Under the pieces are notes generated by a model. That model did not search any database and was not told the DNA's origin. It was given only the letters and a program-made list of their open reading frames with translations. From positions 21,242 to 85,241 of the forward strand of contig JAVHLI010000012.1 of NCBI GenBank assembly GCA_031082185.1: a stretch of 64,000 bases of DNA, written 5' to 3'. The stretch is from a bacterium (lineage in GTDB: Bacteria; Sysuimicrobiota; Sysuimicrobiia; Sysuimicrobiales; Humicultoraceae). Position numbers and translations under genes: made by a program. The stretch's first letter is position 1, and each line of letters starts with the position of its first letter. Positions 32,076 through 42,848 of the stretch are shown one piece after another.

Positions 32076-32585
32076 ATGAGGCGGATCTTGATCTGGATCG
32101 TGGTTCTGGCGGTTGCGGCGGCGCTCCTGTGGTGGACGCAGCTTCGGCCACAGGAGACACGCGTCACCGTCTTCTTCGTGGGGGCGGCCGACGGTGCAGG
32201 TACGGTGGTCCCGGTCCAACGCACGGTGCAAGGCCGCAGGGCAGAGGCGTTGCTCCGCGGAGCGTTTGATGCGCTGCTGGCCGGCCCGACGGCGCAGGAA
32301 CGTGCAAAGGGGTTGACGACCGAGATCCCTGCCGGGACGCGGCTTCGGGGCCTTTCCGTCCGTGAAGGCGTTGTCACGGTTGATCTTTCGGAGGCCGTTG
32401 GTTCAGGTGGCGGATCATCCAGCATGCAGGGGCGGCTCTGGCAGATCGTCTACACGGGCACGGTACTTCCGGCCGCGCGGCAGGTGCGGCTGATCATCGA
32501 GGGTGAGGAACGCCAAACCCTGGGTGGGGAAGGCCTGATTATAGACCGTCCCATCACCAGGCCGCCGACCTATCCAAGGTTCTAA
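32076..32585 (+). CDS. GerMN-domain membrane-anchored protein
   Basis: A 169-residue protein with an N-terminal membrane anchor (residues 4-21) and one GerMN domain, seen as VTVFFVGAAD, ALLAGPTAQERAKGLTTEIP, LRGLSVREGVVTVDLSEAV and QIVYTGTVLP. The domain is known from spore germination protein GerM and from non-sporulating bacteria, where its role in the cell envelope is unclear. It follows ligA by about 30 bases and may be co-transcribed. Confidence 0.8.
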   Translation: MRRILIWIVVLAVAAALLWWTQLRPQETRVTVFFVGAADGAGTVVPVQRTVQGRRAEALLRGAFDALLAGPTAQERAKGLTTEIPAGTRLRGLSVREGVVTVDLSEAVGSGGGSSSMQGRLWQIVYTGTVLPAARQVRLIIEGEERQTLGGEGLIIDRPITRPPTYPRF

Positions 32586-32615
32586 GGCCTTTCGCCGGCG
32601 GACCCGCGGGCAGGA

Positions 32616-33773
32616 GTGCGCTTCAGGGCCGCAGAAGAGTCGTCTGCCTATATCCTTCAACAACGGAGCTGCCGGGTGCCTCGCGAGGTCTTCGCCGAAG
32701 AGATAGAGACCTTCCTGGAACGGCTCGATGCCGTTGCCGCCACGCGCGTCGTGGCCAACGAGGCGGGCGAGATAGAGCGGATCTATGTGACCACCGAATC
32801 CGCCCGCGACGACGGGGCGATTCGCCGCGCCATAACCTCGGCGTTGATGAGCCAGTTCAACCTGCCGGTGGACGGGTGGCGAATTCAGATCGCCCACTTC
32901 GAGCTTACGCCTGAGTTGGAGAACCTCCCCGAATGCCGCCTGGTGCGCCTCGAAGAGACGATAACGGAGACGCTCACGCGGGCCCAGGTCGAGCTGCGCT
33001 ACGAGCGCGACGGCGTGTCCAAGACCCTGATCGGTGCCGCCCAGGCGCCGCCCGGCCAGGCACACCGCCTGCGCACGGTTGCGGCGGCCGCGATCGAGGC
33101 GCTACGCCCACTGGCCCAGAGGTCAGGCAGCAAGCCCTCGCTGGAGGGCCTGACCCTTATGCCATTCGCCGGCGCGACGGTCGCCCTGGCCGCGATCAGC
33201 ATGGCCTCGGAGCGTGCCAGTTTGCTCCATGTGGGCGCCGCGGTGGTGTCCACGAGCGAGACCGAGGCGGTGGTGGGCGCAGTACTCGATGCCGTCCGCA
33301 AGCCGGTCCGGCCTGTGGAAAGGGCAGGAGGGGTCCGGCCGGACCGCAGGTATCAGATCGAGGGGCTGCGGCAGCACTACGAGCGGCTGATCCGCCGGGA
33401 CGGGGAGCCGGCGGGAGTGACCGAGCCGGCGCATGACCACGACCAGAAACTGGCCGACATTCGTCCGGAACGTGAGGGAGGTGCTGCGATCGTGACGCAT
33501 GATGAGATCCGCGGTGATGCCCAGTCCGCAGCCAAGTCGGCGCCGCGCGCCTCGGTGGAGGACGCTTTCTACCGCCGGCTGGTAGCCACCGGTGCTCCGG
33601 TTCACATCCGGTGTCGCGACGGATACGAGATACCCACCGGAGTGGTCAAGGAGTTCGGGACGTACAGCCTTCTCGTTGAGGTCAACGGGGTTCAGGAGCT
33701 GGTCTTCAAGCACGGGATCATCGCCATCCGGCCCTACGGCCCGCTGCCGCCTGAATCCGGGACGCCTTCGTAG
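32616..33773 (+). CDS. Three-part protein ending in an Hfq-like Sm domain
   Basis: Predicted 385 residues, no membrane segments. Residues 24-97 form an alpha-beta unit (RVVANEAGEIERIYVTTES, then SALMSQFNLPVDGWRIQIAH). Residues 107-230 form a second alpha-beta unit (VELRYERDGVSKTLIGAA, then HVGAAVVSTSETEAVVGAVL). I have seen these only in uncharacterised proteins. Residues 313-375 look like Hfq: SVEDAFYRRLVATGAPVHI, a turn DGYEIPTGVVKEFGTYSLLV, and FKHGIIAIRP at the place of the Hfq Sm2 motif YKHAISTVVP. An internal GTG at 33492 with GGGAGG 10 bases upstream could yield the Sm domain alone (93 residues). The gene sits 6 bases before the carboxylase gene. Start GTG 32616 is uncertain. Confidence 0.65.
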   Translation: MRFRAAEESSAYILQQRSCRVPREVFAEEIETFLERLDAVAATRVVANEAGEIERIYVTTESARDDGAIRRAITSALMSQFNLPVDGWRIQIAHFELTPELENLPECRLVRLEETITETLTRAQVELRYERDGVSKTLIGAAQAPPGQAHRLRTVAAAAIEALRPLAQRSGSKPSLEGLTLMPFAGATVALAAISMASERASLLHVGAAVVSTSETEAVVGAVLDAVRKPVRPVERAGGVRPDRRYQIEGLRQHYERLIRRDGEPAGVTEPAHDHDQKLADIRPEREGGAAIVTHDEIRGDAQSAAKSAPRASVEDAFYRRLVATGAPVHIRCRDGYEIPTGVVKEFGTYSLLVEVNGVQELVFKHGIIAIRPYGPLPPESGTPS

Positions 33774-33779
33774 CAGTTC

Positions 33780-35327
33780 GTGCCGTCCGACCGCCTGGAG
33801 GAGTTGCGTCGCCGCCGTGAGCGGCTCCTGGCCATGGGGGGGCCGGAGCGCGTGCGGCGCCAGCACGAGGCAGGCAAGCTCACCGCGCGTGAGCGGCTCG
33901 ACCTCTTGCTGGATCCCGGATCGTTCGTAGAGCTGGACCCATTTGTCGTGGCCCGCAGCCGTGACTTCGGGCTGGACCGCGTGGAAACCCCGGCCGACGG
34001 CGTTGTTACCGGTCACGGCGCCATTGACGGCCGGCCGGTGCACGTCTTCTCGCAGGACTTCACCGTGCTGGGTGGCTCGCTGGGCGAGGGACACGCCGCG
34101 AAGATCTGCAAGGTCATGGACCTGGCTATCCGGACCGGCACGCCGGTCATCGGGCTCAACGATTCCGGCGGCGCGCGTATCCAGGAGGGCGTGGTCAGTC
34201 TCGGCGGGTACGCCGACATCTTCCTGCGCAACACCCTGGCCAGCGGCGTGATACCGCAGATCTCGGCGATCATGGGTCCGTGCGCCGGGGGCGCTGTGTA
34301 CTCGCCGGCAATCACCGACTTCACCGTAATGGTTCGGGGCACCTCGTACATGTTCGTAACCGGCCCCCAGGTGGTAAGAACGGTCACACGTGAAGAGGTC
34401 TCGTTCGAGGAGCTGGGCGGCGCAGACGTGCACGCGGGCCGGAGCGGCATCGCCCACTTCGTCGCCGAGGATGACGAGGAGTGTCTGCTCCTCCTGCGGC
34501 GCCTGATGAGCTACCTTCCCTCCAACAACCTGGACGACCCGCCCCGGCGGAGTCCTACCGACGACCCCTCCCGCGCTGATCCGGCGCTAGACGATTTGGT
34601 ACCCGAGGACCCATCCCGGCCCTACGACATGCACGTGGCGATCCAACGCATCGTGGACGATGGGGAGTTCCTGGAGGTCCACGCCGCGTTCGCGCGCAAC
34701 CTCATCGTGGGCTTCTCCCGGCTGCACGGCTGGCCCGTGGGCGTGGTGGCCCAACAGCCCGCGGTCATGGCCGGCGCGCTCGACATAGACGCCTCGGTCA
34801 AGGGCGCGCGGTTCGTGCGGTTCTGCGACGCCTTCAACATCCCCCTGCTCACCTTCGTGGACGTGCCGGGCTTCCTGCCGGGCACGGCCCAGGAGCACGG
34901 CGGCATCATCAGGCACGGCGCCAAGTTGCTGTACGCCTACTGCGAGGCCACGGTGCCCAAGCTCACGGTGATCACGCGCAAGGCATACGGCGGGGCCTAC
35001 GACGTCATGTCCAGCACCCACATCCGGGGCGACCTCAACCTGGCTTGGCCGACGGCCGAGATCGCGGTGATGGGTCCAGAAGGCGCCATTGACATCGTGT
35101 TCAGGAAGGAACTGGCCGAAGCCGCCGACCCTGAGGCGCGCCGGCGCGAGCTCGTCGCCGACTACCGCGCGCGCTTCGCAACACCCTACGTGGCGGCCGG
35201 CCGCGGGTACGTTGACGACGTGATCGAGCCGCGAGAGACGCGCCGCCGTCTGATCGTCTCGCTCGAGCTGCTGCGACGCAAGCGCGCCACAAACCCCAGG
35301 CGCAAGCACGGCAACATGCCCCTATAG
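33780..35327 (+). CDS. pccB: Acyl-CoA carboxylase carboxyltransferase (propionyl-CoA carboxylase beta-type)
   Basis: A 515-residue carboxyltransferase that moves CO2 from biotin to an acyl-CoA. N-terminal [20 protein letters not shown], oxyanion-hole glycines in [14 protein letters not shown] and [13 protein letters not shown], and [12 protein letters not shown] at the C-terminal half. The ending [15 protein letters not shown] is typical of propionyl-type subunits. With methylmalonyl-CoA mutase and epimerase next door, propionyl-CoA is the likely substrate. Start is GTG 33780. Confidence 0.9.
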   Translation: MPSDRLEELRRRRERLLAMGGPERVRRQHEAGKLTARERLDLLLDPGSFVELDPFVVARSRDFGLDRVETPADGVVTGHGAIDGRPVHVFSQDFTVLGGSLGEGHAAKICKVMDLAIRTGTPVIGLNDSGGARIQEGVVSLGGYADIFLRNTLASGVIPQISAIMGPCAGGAVYSPAITDFTVMVRGTSYMFVTGPQVVRTVTREEVSFEELGGADVHAGRSGIAHFVAEDDEECLLLLRRLMSYLPSNNLDDPPRRSPTDDPSRADPALDDLVPEDPSRPYDMHVAIQRIVDDGEFLEVHAAFARNLIVGFSRLHGWPVGVVAQQPAVMAGALDIDASVKGARFVRFCDAFNIPLLTFVDVPGFLPGTAQEHGGIIRHGAKLLYAYCEATVPKLTVITRKAYGGAYDVMSSTHIRGDLNLAWPTAEIAVMGPEGAIDIVFRKELAEAADPEARRRELVADYRARFATPYVAAGRGYVDDVIEPRETRRRLIVSLELLRRKRATNPRRKHGNMPL

Positions 35328-35404
35328 GCCGGAGGAATCCCAGAACCGCAGGCGGAATCCCCCCATAGAGTCCCTGTTGGAGTCCCTGGAACCGCCGACG
35401 CCAC

Positions 35405-35878
35405 ATGAAGCTGCATCCTGTTCAGGCGGGTGATGCCCGCTTCCGCGAATGGCTGAGCCGATACCGGGAGGAGATAACCGGTGAGGCGCCTACCGACGTG
35501 TGGTTGAACAAGTACCTCAAGGCGCTGTTTTCCTCTGTGAACAAGCGCCGTCACGTCTGGTGGGCGGTTGACGGCGGCCGCAAGGTCGGGTTTGTCGTTG
35601 TCGCGACGGGCAAACAGTGGGCCGACCGCTTGCGCACCCAGGCCCAGATCGGCGAGTTCTTCATCTATCCGCAGTACCGCCGCGAAGGACTGGGCCGGCG
35701 CCTGGCCGAGACCGTCATCGAGTGGCTGAAGTCCGAAGGCGTGGACGAGATCCAGTCAGGGGTGATCGCCGGCAACCTCAGGGGCCTTCGGTTCTGGGAG
35801 GCCATGGGGTTTCAGATCGCGCGTTACTCCCTCGCGTACCGCCCGGACCGGCCTCGCGAGCCCGACGAGGACGACTGA
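35405..35878 (+). CDS. GNAT-family N-acetyltransferase
   Basis: A 157-residue acetyltransferase. The acetyl-CoA loop is in QYRREGLGRRLAETVIEWL (RxxGxG core, about residues 94-112), and the end has GLRFWEAMGF. Substrate unknown. It lies between the two carboxylase subunit genes, an arrangement that may mean acylation control of the pathway, although that is only inference from position. Confidence 0.8.
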   Translation: MKLHPVQAGDARFREWLSRYREEITGEAPTDVWLNKYLKALFSSVNKRRHVWWAVDGGRKVGFVVVATGKQWADRLRTQAQIGEFFIYPQYRREGLGRRLAETVIEWLKSEGVDEIQSGVIAGNLRGLRFWEAMGFQIARYSLAYRPDRPREPDEDD

Positions 35879-35886
35879 CCGCCCAG

Positions 35887-37377
35887 ATGCCACTGCCCCG
35901 CCGCCTGCTGGTCGCCAACCGCGGTGAGATAGCCGTGCGCATTGTGCGCGCCTGCCGCGACCTTGGGGTCGAACCGGTGGCCGTCTATGCGCCCGTGGAC
36001 GCGGGCGCCCCCCACGTCCGCCTGGCCGACGATGCCCTGCCGTTGCCTGGCGACTCGCCGGCCGAGGGTTACCTGAACGGCCCAAAGATGGTGGAACTCG
36101 CGCGGGGGTGCGGCGCCACCGCCATCCACCCCGGGTACGGGTTCCTCTCCGAGAACCCGTCCTTCGCCGCGGCGTGCGAGGCGGCAGGCATCGCGTTTGT
36201 CGGCCCGCCTGCCTCGGTGTTGCAGATGTGCGGGGACAAGGCCGCGACCCGGGCGGCCGCGACATCGGCGGGAGTCCCGGTGCTACCGGGATCAGGATCG
36301 GTGAGCGACGCCGAGGCCCCGAGCGTGGCCGAGGCAGTTGGCTTTCCGCTGCTGATCAAGGCTGCCGGCGGCGGCGGTGGCAAGGGTATTCACCTTGTGC
36401 GCTCGCCGGACGCGCTGCCCAGCGCCCTGCGGCTGGCCAGGGGTGAGGCGCAGACCGCCTTCGGGGATCCTCGGGTCTATCTCGAGAGATGGGTGGAGCG
36501 GCCGCGGCACGTCGAGGTGCAGATCCTGGCGGACTCCGCCGGAGGCGTGATCCATCTGGGCGAGCGCGCCTGCTCGGTGCAGCGCCGCCACCAGAAACTG
36601 ATCGAAGAGGCTCCGGCCCCGGGCCTCTCTCCCGATCTGCGCGACGCGCTGCTGGAGTCGGCGGTCCGCGTGGCGCGCGCGTTGGGCTACCGCAACGCCG
36701 GTACCGTGGAGTTCCTCCTGGACGGTGAGGCGTTCTTTTTCATCGAGGTCAACGCCCGCCTTCAGGTGGAACATCCGGTGACCGAGATGGTCACGGGAGT
36801 GGACATCGTGGCCGCCCAGCTTGCCATAGCCGGAGGAGAGCCCATTCCGTTCGCGCAGGAAGAGGTGCGCCACGCCGGGTGGGCCATCGAGTGCCGCATC
36901 AGCGCCGAGGACCCTCACGGCGGATTTCTACCCTCGCTGGGGCGGATTGACGGCGTGATCGAACCCCAGGGCCCGGGCATCCGTGTGGACAGCGGGTTCC
37001 GGGCCGGGTGCACGGTGTCCCGGCACTACGATCCCCTGCTGTCGAAGGTAGTGGTCTGGGGCCGCGATCGCGCCGAGGCGATCGCCCGGATGCGGCGCGC
37101 GCTCGCCGAGTACGCCATCTCGGGCGTGGACACGACGATCCCGTTTCATCGGTGGGCGCTGGAGCAGCCGACCTTCCTGGGGGGGGCCTACGACGTGCGG
37201 TTCGCCGAGGAGTGGGACGGCGCCACCCCCTCGCAGGAAGCAGAGCGTCTGGCCGCGGCAGCAGCGGATGCCTGGTTGCGGCGGAAGGCAGCGGCATCCG
37301 TGCTTGTATCTGACGGCCCCGCCGCCGGCCCCGCGTCCAGGTGGATTGCCGCGGCGAGGGAAGAGGGCCTCCGGTGA
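35887..37377 (+). CDS. accC: Biotin carboxylase subunit of acyl-CoA carboxylase
   Basis: An ATP-grasp biotin carboxylase, 496 residues from ATG 35887 (the open frame continues upstream only as a shadow of the GNAT gene). Blocks: LLVANRGEIAVRIVRACRDL, HPGYGFLSENPSF, KAAGGGGGKGIHLV (glycine-rich ATP loop), RHQKLIEEAPAP, and FIEVNARLQVEHPVTEMVTG. It carboxylates biotin on the small carrier encoded next. Its stop overlaps the carrier start. No fused biotin domain. Confidence 0.9.
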   Translation: MPLPRRLLVANRGEIAVRIVRACRDLGVEPVAVYAPVDAGAPHVRLADDALPLPGDSPAEGYLNGPKMVELARGCGATAIHPGYGFLSENPSFAAACEAAGIAFVGPPASVLQMCGDKAATRAAATSAGVPVLPGSGSVSDAEAPSVAEAVGFPLLIKAAGGGGGKGIHLVRSPDALPSALRLARGEAQTAFGDPRVYLERWVERPRHVEVQILADSAGGVIHLGERACSVQRRHQKLIEEAPAPGLSPDLRDALLESAVRVARALGYRNAGTVEFLLDGEAFFFIEVNARLQVEHPVTEMVTGVDIVAAQLAIAGGEPIPFAQEEVRHAGWAIECRISAEDPHGGFLPSLGRIDGVIEPQGPGIRVDSGFRAGCTVSRHYDPLLSKVVVWGRDRAEAIARMRRALAEYAISGVDTTIPFHRWALEQPTFLGGAYDVRFAEEWDGATPSQEAERLAAAAADAWLRRKAAASVLVSDGPAAGPASRWIAAAREEGLR

Positions 37378-37864
37378 CGTTCGAGATCAGGGTGCGGGGG
37401 CAGCGGCAGGCAGTGGAAGCCGGGGATGAGATCCTTCTGGAGCCGCTGGCAGGCACCGAATGCTGGAGGCTCATCGTCGGAGGACGGGCCGCGCCCGTGC
37501 GCGTAGTGGAGCAGGAGGGACGGCTTTTTGTCACGATCGGCGCCGACCGGGTCGAGGTGGGCGTTCGTCGGTCACTTCCAGTATCTTCACGCCGCGCATC
37601 GGCGCAGAACGGCGCGGACCGCGTCGAGGTGCGCACGCCCATGCCCGGGCTTGTTGTCAGCGTTCCGGTGGCAATCGGCGATCCGGTGCGGGCCGGAGGC
37701 GCGGTTGCCGTCGTGGAGGCGATGAAGATGCAGATGGAGGTGGCATCTCCGACGGCCGGAAGCATCGAGGAGATACGCGTGCGGCCGGGCCAGGAGGTGG
37801 CCGGGGGGCAGGTGCTGGTCCTGGTCCGGGTACCGGCATCCGGGGCAGGCGAGGAGGCGCTCCC

Positions 37865-37868
<4 letters not shown>
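37374..37868 (+). CDS. Biotin carboxyl carrier protein
   Basis: A 164-residue carrier. The C-terminal lipoyl/biotinyl domain (residues about 86-155) has [10 protein letters not shown] with the biotinyl lysine K118. The first 65 residues form a separate small beta-rich domain. GTG 37374 overlaps the accC stop (GTGA), and its own stop overlaps the mutase ATG, so carboxylase and mutase genes are translationally linked. Confidence 0.88.
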
Positions 37869-39400
<1,532 letters not shown>

Positions 39401-39404
39401 GATC

Positions 39405-40805
39405 GTGAACGCCGACGAGATCCTCCGCCTGGCCTCCGCCGTTGTGGCCGGGTCCGTCCAGGCGGCCGCACGCCTGCTCACGCTGATCGAGAACGACGGC
39501 GAGGATGCGGCGGTGGCGCTGCGGGCGCTGTTCCCGCACACAGGGCGCGCCCACGTGGTCGGAATCACCGGACCGCCGGGGTCCGGCAAGAGCACGCTGG
39601 TCAACGGGGCCATTCGCGCCCTGCGTGCGCAGGGTCGGCGCGTCGGCGTGATCGCCGTGGACCCCAGCAGTCCGTTCACCGGCGGCGCGCTGTTGGGCGA
39701 CCGCATCCGGATGCAGGATCACAGCACCGACCCGGAGGTCTTCGTGCGCTCGATGGCCACCCGCGGCAGCCTGGGCGGGCTGGCGCCGGCCACAGGCGAG
39801 GCCGTGGCCGTGCTGGATGCCTGGGGCGCCGCAACGGTCTTCGTCGAGACCGTGGGCACCGGGCAGGCCGAGGTGGACGTGGTCTCCGCGGCCGACACCG
39901 TGGTGGTTGTGAGCGCGCCCGGGCTGGGTGACGGCGTGCAGGCCCTGAAGGCCGGCGTAATGGAGATCGGCGACGTGTTCGTTGTCAACAAGGCCGACCG
40001 TCCTGAAGCCGACCGGGCGGTGAACGACCTGAGGATGGTGCTGGCAATGGCGCCTGAAGGCGCCTGGCGGCCTCCGGTTCTGCCCACGGTTGCCACGACC
40101 GGCGAGGGCGTTGCAGAGGTCCTTGGTGCGGTCTCCAGCCATGCGCGCTACCTGGAACAGAGCGGCGCCCTGGCGGCCCGAAGGAAAGCCCGGTGGCGGA
40201 GGGAGGTCGTCCGAGCGGTCGAGGCGCGCCTGCGGGCCCAGACCATGGGCGGCGCCGCGGTTGCCTCGCTGGATGAGCTGGTTGAACTGGTGGCCTCCGG
40301 TCAACTTGACACGCGCGGCGCAGCCCTCCGGCTGCTGGATGCGGGCCGCGACGCTGCCGGGGGCGCGGCCTCTGGGAGCGTTCGGGTGGACCACATCGGC
40401 GTGGCGGTCCGCAGCATAACCGAGGCGGCGCGGTTCTACCGCGAGGCGCTCGGGCTCCGGGGCGGCCCGTCCGAGCAGCTTCCGGCGCAGGGCGTAACGA
40501 TGGTCTTCTTTGCCGCCGGAGGGACCAGGATTGAGCTCCTGGAGCCACTTACCTCTGAGGGGCCGATCGCCCGGTTCCTAGAGCGCCGCGGCGAGGGTGT
40601 GCACCACGTCGCGCTGGTGGTGCCCGACGTGGCACTGGCGCTGGAGGGCGCACGGGCAGCGGGTTTTGAGCCCGTTGATGCGACTCCCAGGCCGGGCGCG
40701 CACGGCACCCGCGTGGTATTCCTCCATCCCAAGGGGACCCATGGGGTGCTCGTGGAACTGGTCGAGCCCGCCCCGCGGGTTGCCCCCCTGCCCGAAGAGC
40801 GGTAG
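39405..40805 (+). CDS. Fusion of MeaB-type GTPase and methylmalonyl-CoA epimerase
   Basis: One 466-residue frame carries two pathway proteins. Residues 1-315: MeaB/ArgK G3E GTPase, which protects or reloads the mutase cofactor, with P-loop GPPGSGKS (56-63), VDPSSPFTGGALLGDR, FVETVGTGQAEVD and NKAD (195-198). Residues 327-456: VOC-fold epimerase, which converts the methylmalonyl-CoA isomers, with metal ligands in VDHIGVAV (H330), GVHHVALVV (H400 or H401) and VELVEP (E451). A short Gly/Ala/Ser linker (about 316-326) joins them. No stop or frameshift lies between, so the fusion is real in this sequence. Confidence 0.9.
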   Translation: MNADEILRLASAVVAGSVQAAARLLTLIENDGEDAAVALRALFPHTGRAHVVGITGPPGSGKSTLVNGAIRALRAQGRRVGVIAVDPSSPFTGGALLGDRIRMQDHSTDPEVFVRSMATRGSLGGLAPATGEAVAVLDAWGAATVFVETVGTGQAEVDVVSAADTVVVVSAPGLGDGVQALKAGVMEIGDVFVVNKADRPEADRAVNDLRMVLAMAPEGAWRPPVLPTVATTGEGVAEVLGAVSSHARYLEQSGALAARRKARWRREVVRAVEARLRAQTMGGAAVASLDELVELVASGQLDTRGAALRLLDAGRDAAGGAASGSVRVDHIGVAVRSITEAARFYREALGLRGGPSEQLPAQGVTMVFFAAGGTRIELLEPLTSEGPIARFLERRGEGVHHVALVVPDVALALEGARAAGFEPVDATPRPGAHGTRVVFLHPKGTHGVLVELVEPAPRVAPLPEER

Positions 40806-40808
40806 AAT
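40780..40808 (+). promoter_or_regulatory. Promoter of the 3D-domain gene
   Basis: TTGCCC at 40780-40785, 17-base spacer, TAGAAT at 40803-40808. The -10 box overlaps the stop codon of the MeaB-epimerase gene. Start site would be near 40815, about 66 bases before the ATG at 40881. Confidence 0.5.
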
Positions 40809-40880
40809 AGAACTACCACCCCGATATGCCTTTGCGCGGTTTCGGCCGCCCTGATCTTCATCCCCACAGGAGGTGAGCGA

Positions 40881-41882
40881 ATGCGCCCCTCGATGTCTCG
40901 CCGGGTGCTGGCGATGTTCGTGACGGCCGCATCGCTCGCGGTCGGAGCTGCGGCCCTGGCACAGCGTCCCACGATAGTTGCCCTGGCAACCGAGGCAGGT
41001 GTCCGGAAGGTATGGACCTACCAGGCCACGGTGGGAGGCGTGCTTGAGGAAGCAGGAGTTGGTGTCAGGCCCTATGACCGGGTCATCCCAGGGCCGGCCG
41101 AGCGCGTGATCCCGGAGATGACTGTCAGCATCAGGCGCGCGTTTCCAGTGACCCTGATCGTTGACGGTCGAACGCTCAAGTTCATGACCGTAGCCGAGTC
41201 CGTGGAGGAGTTCCTGGCCGAGCGCCACGGCGGGGTGCTCCTGCAGCCGCGCGACCGCGTCCATCCGTCCATGGAAACCCGGTTGTGGTCCGGGGCGGTG
41301 GTCAGGGTCGTGCGCATCAATGTCGTGCTCGTCATCAAGGAGGAGCGCCTTCCGTTCGCGCGCCTGGTCAGGCCTGACGGGACGCTGCCGCGCGGGATGA
41401 CCCGCCTGGTGCAGGCGGGCAGGCCCGGCGCCCGGATGCTCCGAATCGCGGTCACGACCGCGGACGGGCAGGTGGTGAACAGGCAGGTTATCGGCGCCGT
41501 GCTGGCTCGGCCCCCGCAGGACCAGATCTCGCAGGTTGGAATCCGTCGGATCATAGCCACCCGAGGGGAGTTTGCCGGGAAAGAGATAGTCCACATGGAA
41601 GCCACCGCCTACGCGCCCTGGCACGGCAAGGGTGTTAACGGCACTACCGCGATCGGAATGCGGGCCGGCTACGGCGTTGTGGCGGTGGATCCCCGTGTGA
41701 TCCCGCTGCGGTCCGAGCTGTTCATTGAGGGATACGGCCGCGCCATCGCCGGGGATACCGGCGGGGCAATCAAGGGCCACAGGATTGATCTGGGTTTTGG
41801 CACCGCGCGGGAGGCCTACCAGTTCGGTCGCCGGCCGGTGCGCGTGTACATCCTCTCGGTGCCGCCCCCGCGCAGGAAGTAG
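40881..41882 (+). CDS. Secreted DUF348 and 3D-domain protein (YabE-like)
   Basis: A 333-residue protein with a signal peptide (residues about 7-27), two DUF348-like units (VWTYQATVGGVLEEAGV and RTLKFMTVAESVEEFLAE), a G5-like stretch (RMLRIAVTTADGQVVNRQVI) and a C-terminal 3D domain whose aspartates lie in VVAVDPRVIPL, AGDTGGAIKGHRIDLGF. The 3D fold is related to lytic transglycosylase MltA, so a role in peptidoglycan cleavage is likely. AGGAGG stands before the ATG. As in Bacillus (yabE), it lies just upstream of rsmA. Confidence 0.85.
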   Translation: MRPSMSRRVLAMFVTAASLAVGAAALAQRPTIVALATEAGVRKVWTYQATVGGVLEEAGVGVRPYDRVIPGPAERVIPEMTVSIRRAFPVTLIVDGRTLKFMTVAESVEEFLAERHGGVLLQPRDRVHPSMETRLWSGAVVRVVRINVVLVIKEERLPFARLVRPDGTLPRGMTRLVQAGRPGARMLRIAVTTADGQVVNRQVIGAVLARPPQDQISQVGIRRIIATRGEFAGKEIVHMEATAYAPWHGKGVNGTTAIGMRAGYGVVAVDPRVIPLRSELFIEGYGRAIAGDTGGAIKGHRIDLGFGTAREAYQFGRRPVRVYILSVPPPRRK

Positions 41883-41890
41883 GCGCCGTC

Positions 41891-42784
41891 TTGGAAGACG
41901 CCGCCGGACTCGCCCTGGCCAAGCTGGACCTGGCCGAGCTGGACTTGGTAACACCATCGGGGCTCCGCGCGGCCCTGGCAGCGGCGGGCCTGCGCCTGCG
42001 CCCCTCGCGCGGCCAGCACTTCCTTGTCAGCCGCCACGTGCTGGACCGGATCCTGTCCTCGGCCGGGATCAAGCCCGGCGAGACCGTCTTGGAGGTAGGC
42101 GCCGGAGTCGGCACGCTCACCGTGGCGCTGGCGCGGGCCGGCGCGCGGGTCACGGCGGTGGAGGTGGACGGCAGGTTCATCCCGGTTCTGCGGGCGGTTT
42201 GCGTTCCTTATCCCAACGTCCGCATCGTGCACGCCGACGCCATGACCCTGACCCCGGAGATGCTGCCGGAGGCGCCGGAAGCGGTCGTGGCCAACCTGCC
42301 CTACGCCATCGCCTCGCCGCTCCTGATCAACCTGCTGGAGGCCGGACTCGGCCGCCGGTTCGTCGTGATGGTCCAGCACGAGGTGGCCGGCCGCATAGTC
42401 GCTCCGCCCGGCGGCAAGTCCTACGGCCTGCTCTCCGTGGCTGTACAGGCGCGCGCGGCCGCAGCCATCGTCGCCCGGGTGCCCCGGTCGGCGTTCTTCC
42501 CGCCGCCAGCGGTGAACTCTGCCATCGTCCGGTTGGAGGTGCGGGAAGAGCCCGCGGTGCCGCGCCCTCTGATGCCGGTGCTGATGGCCGTGGCCCGCGC
42601 CGCGTTCGGTCAGCGCCGGAAGATGCTGCGCTCGGCGCTGCAGTCCATCCGAGGGACGCCCCTGCCCGCGGCCGCTGTCGAGGAGCTCTGCCGGGCGGCC
42701 GGGGTTGACCCGCGGCGCCGGGGGGAGAGTCTTTCGCTCTCAGAGTTCTCCCTCCTGGCGCGCGCCCTCGCCGACAGGGAGTGA
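41891..42784 (+). CDS. rsmA: 16S rRNA dimethyladenosine transferase
   Basis: KsgA/RsmA dimethylates two adjacent adenosines near the 3' end of 16S rRNA. The 297-residue protein has RPSRGQHFLV, the SAM motif VLEVGAGVGTLTVALA and the catalytic NLPY in VVANLPYAIASPLL; SAFFPPPAVNSAIVRL and AFGQRRKMLRSAL follow. TTG at 41891 is the probable start. It follows the 3D gene by 8 bases. Confidence 0.93.
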   Translation: MEDAAGLALAKLDLAELDLVTPSGLRAALAAAGLRLRPSRGQHFLVSRHVLDRILSSAGIKPGETVLEVGAGVGTLTVALARAGARVTAVEVDGRFIPVLRAVCVPYPNVRIVHADAMTLTPEMLPEAPEAVVANLPYAIASPLLINLLEAGLGRRFVVMVQHEVAGRIVAPPGGKSYGLLSVAVQARAAAAIVARVPRSAFFPPPAVNSAIVRLEVREEPAVPRPLMPVLMAVARAAFGQRRKMLRSALQSIRGTPLPAAAVEELCRAAGVDPRRRGESLSLSEFSLLARALADRE

Positions 42785-42848
42785 GCCGGTAGGCGGGGAA
42801 GATGCCAGTAATGGAAGTAACGCTGGAACCAAGTGGGGTGGAACTGAG

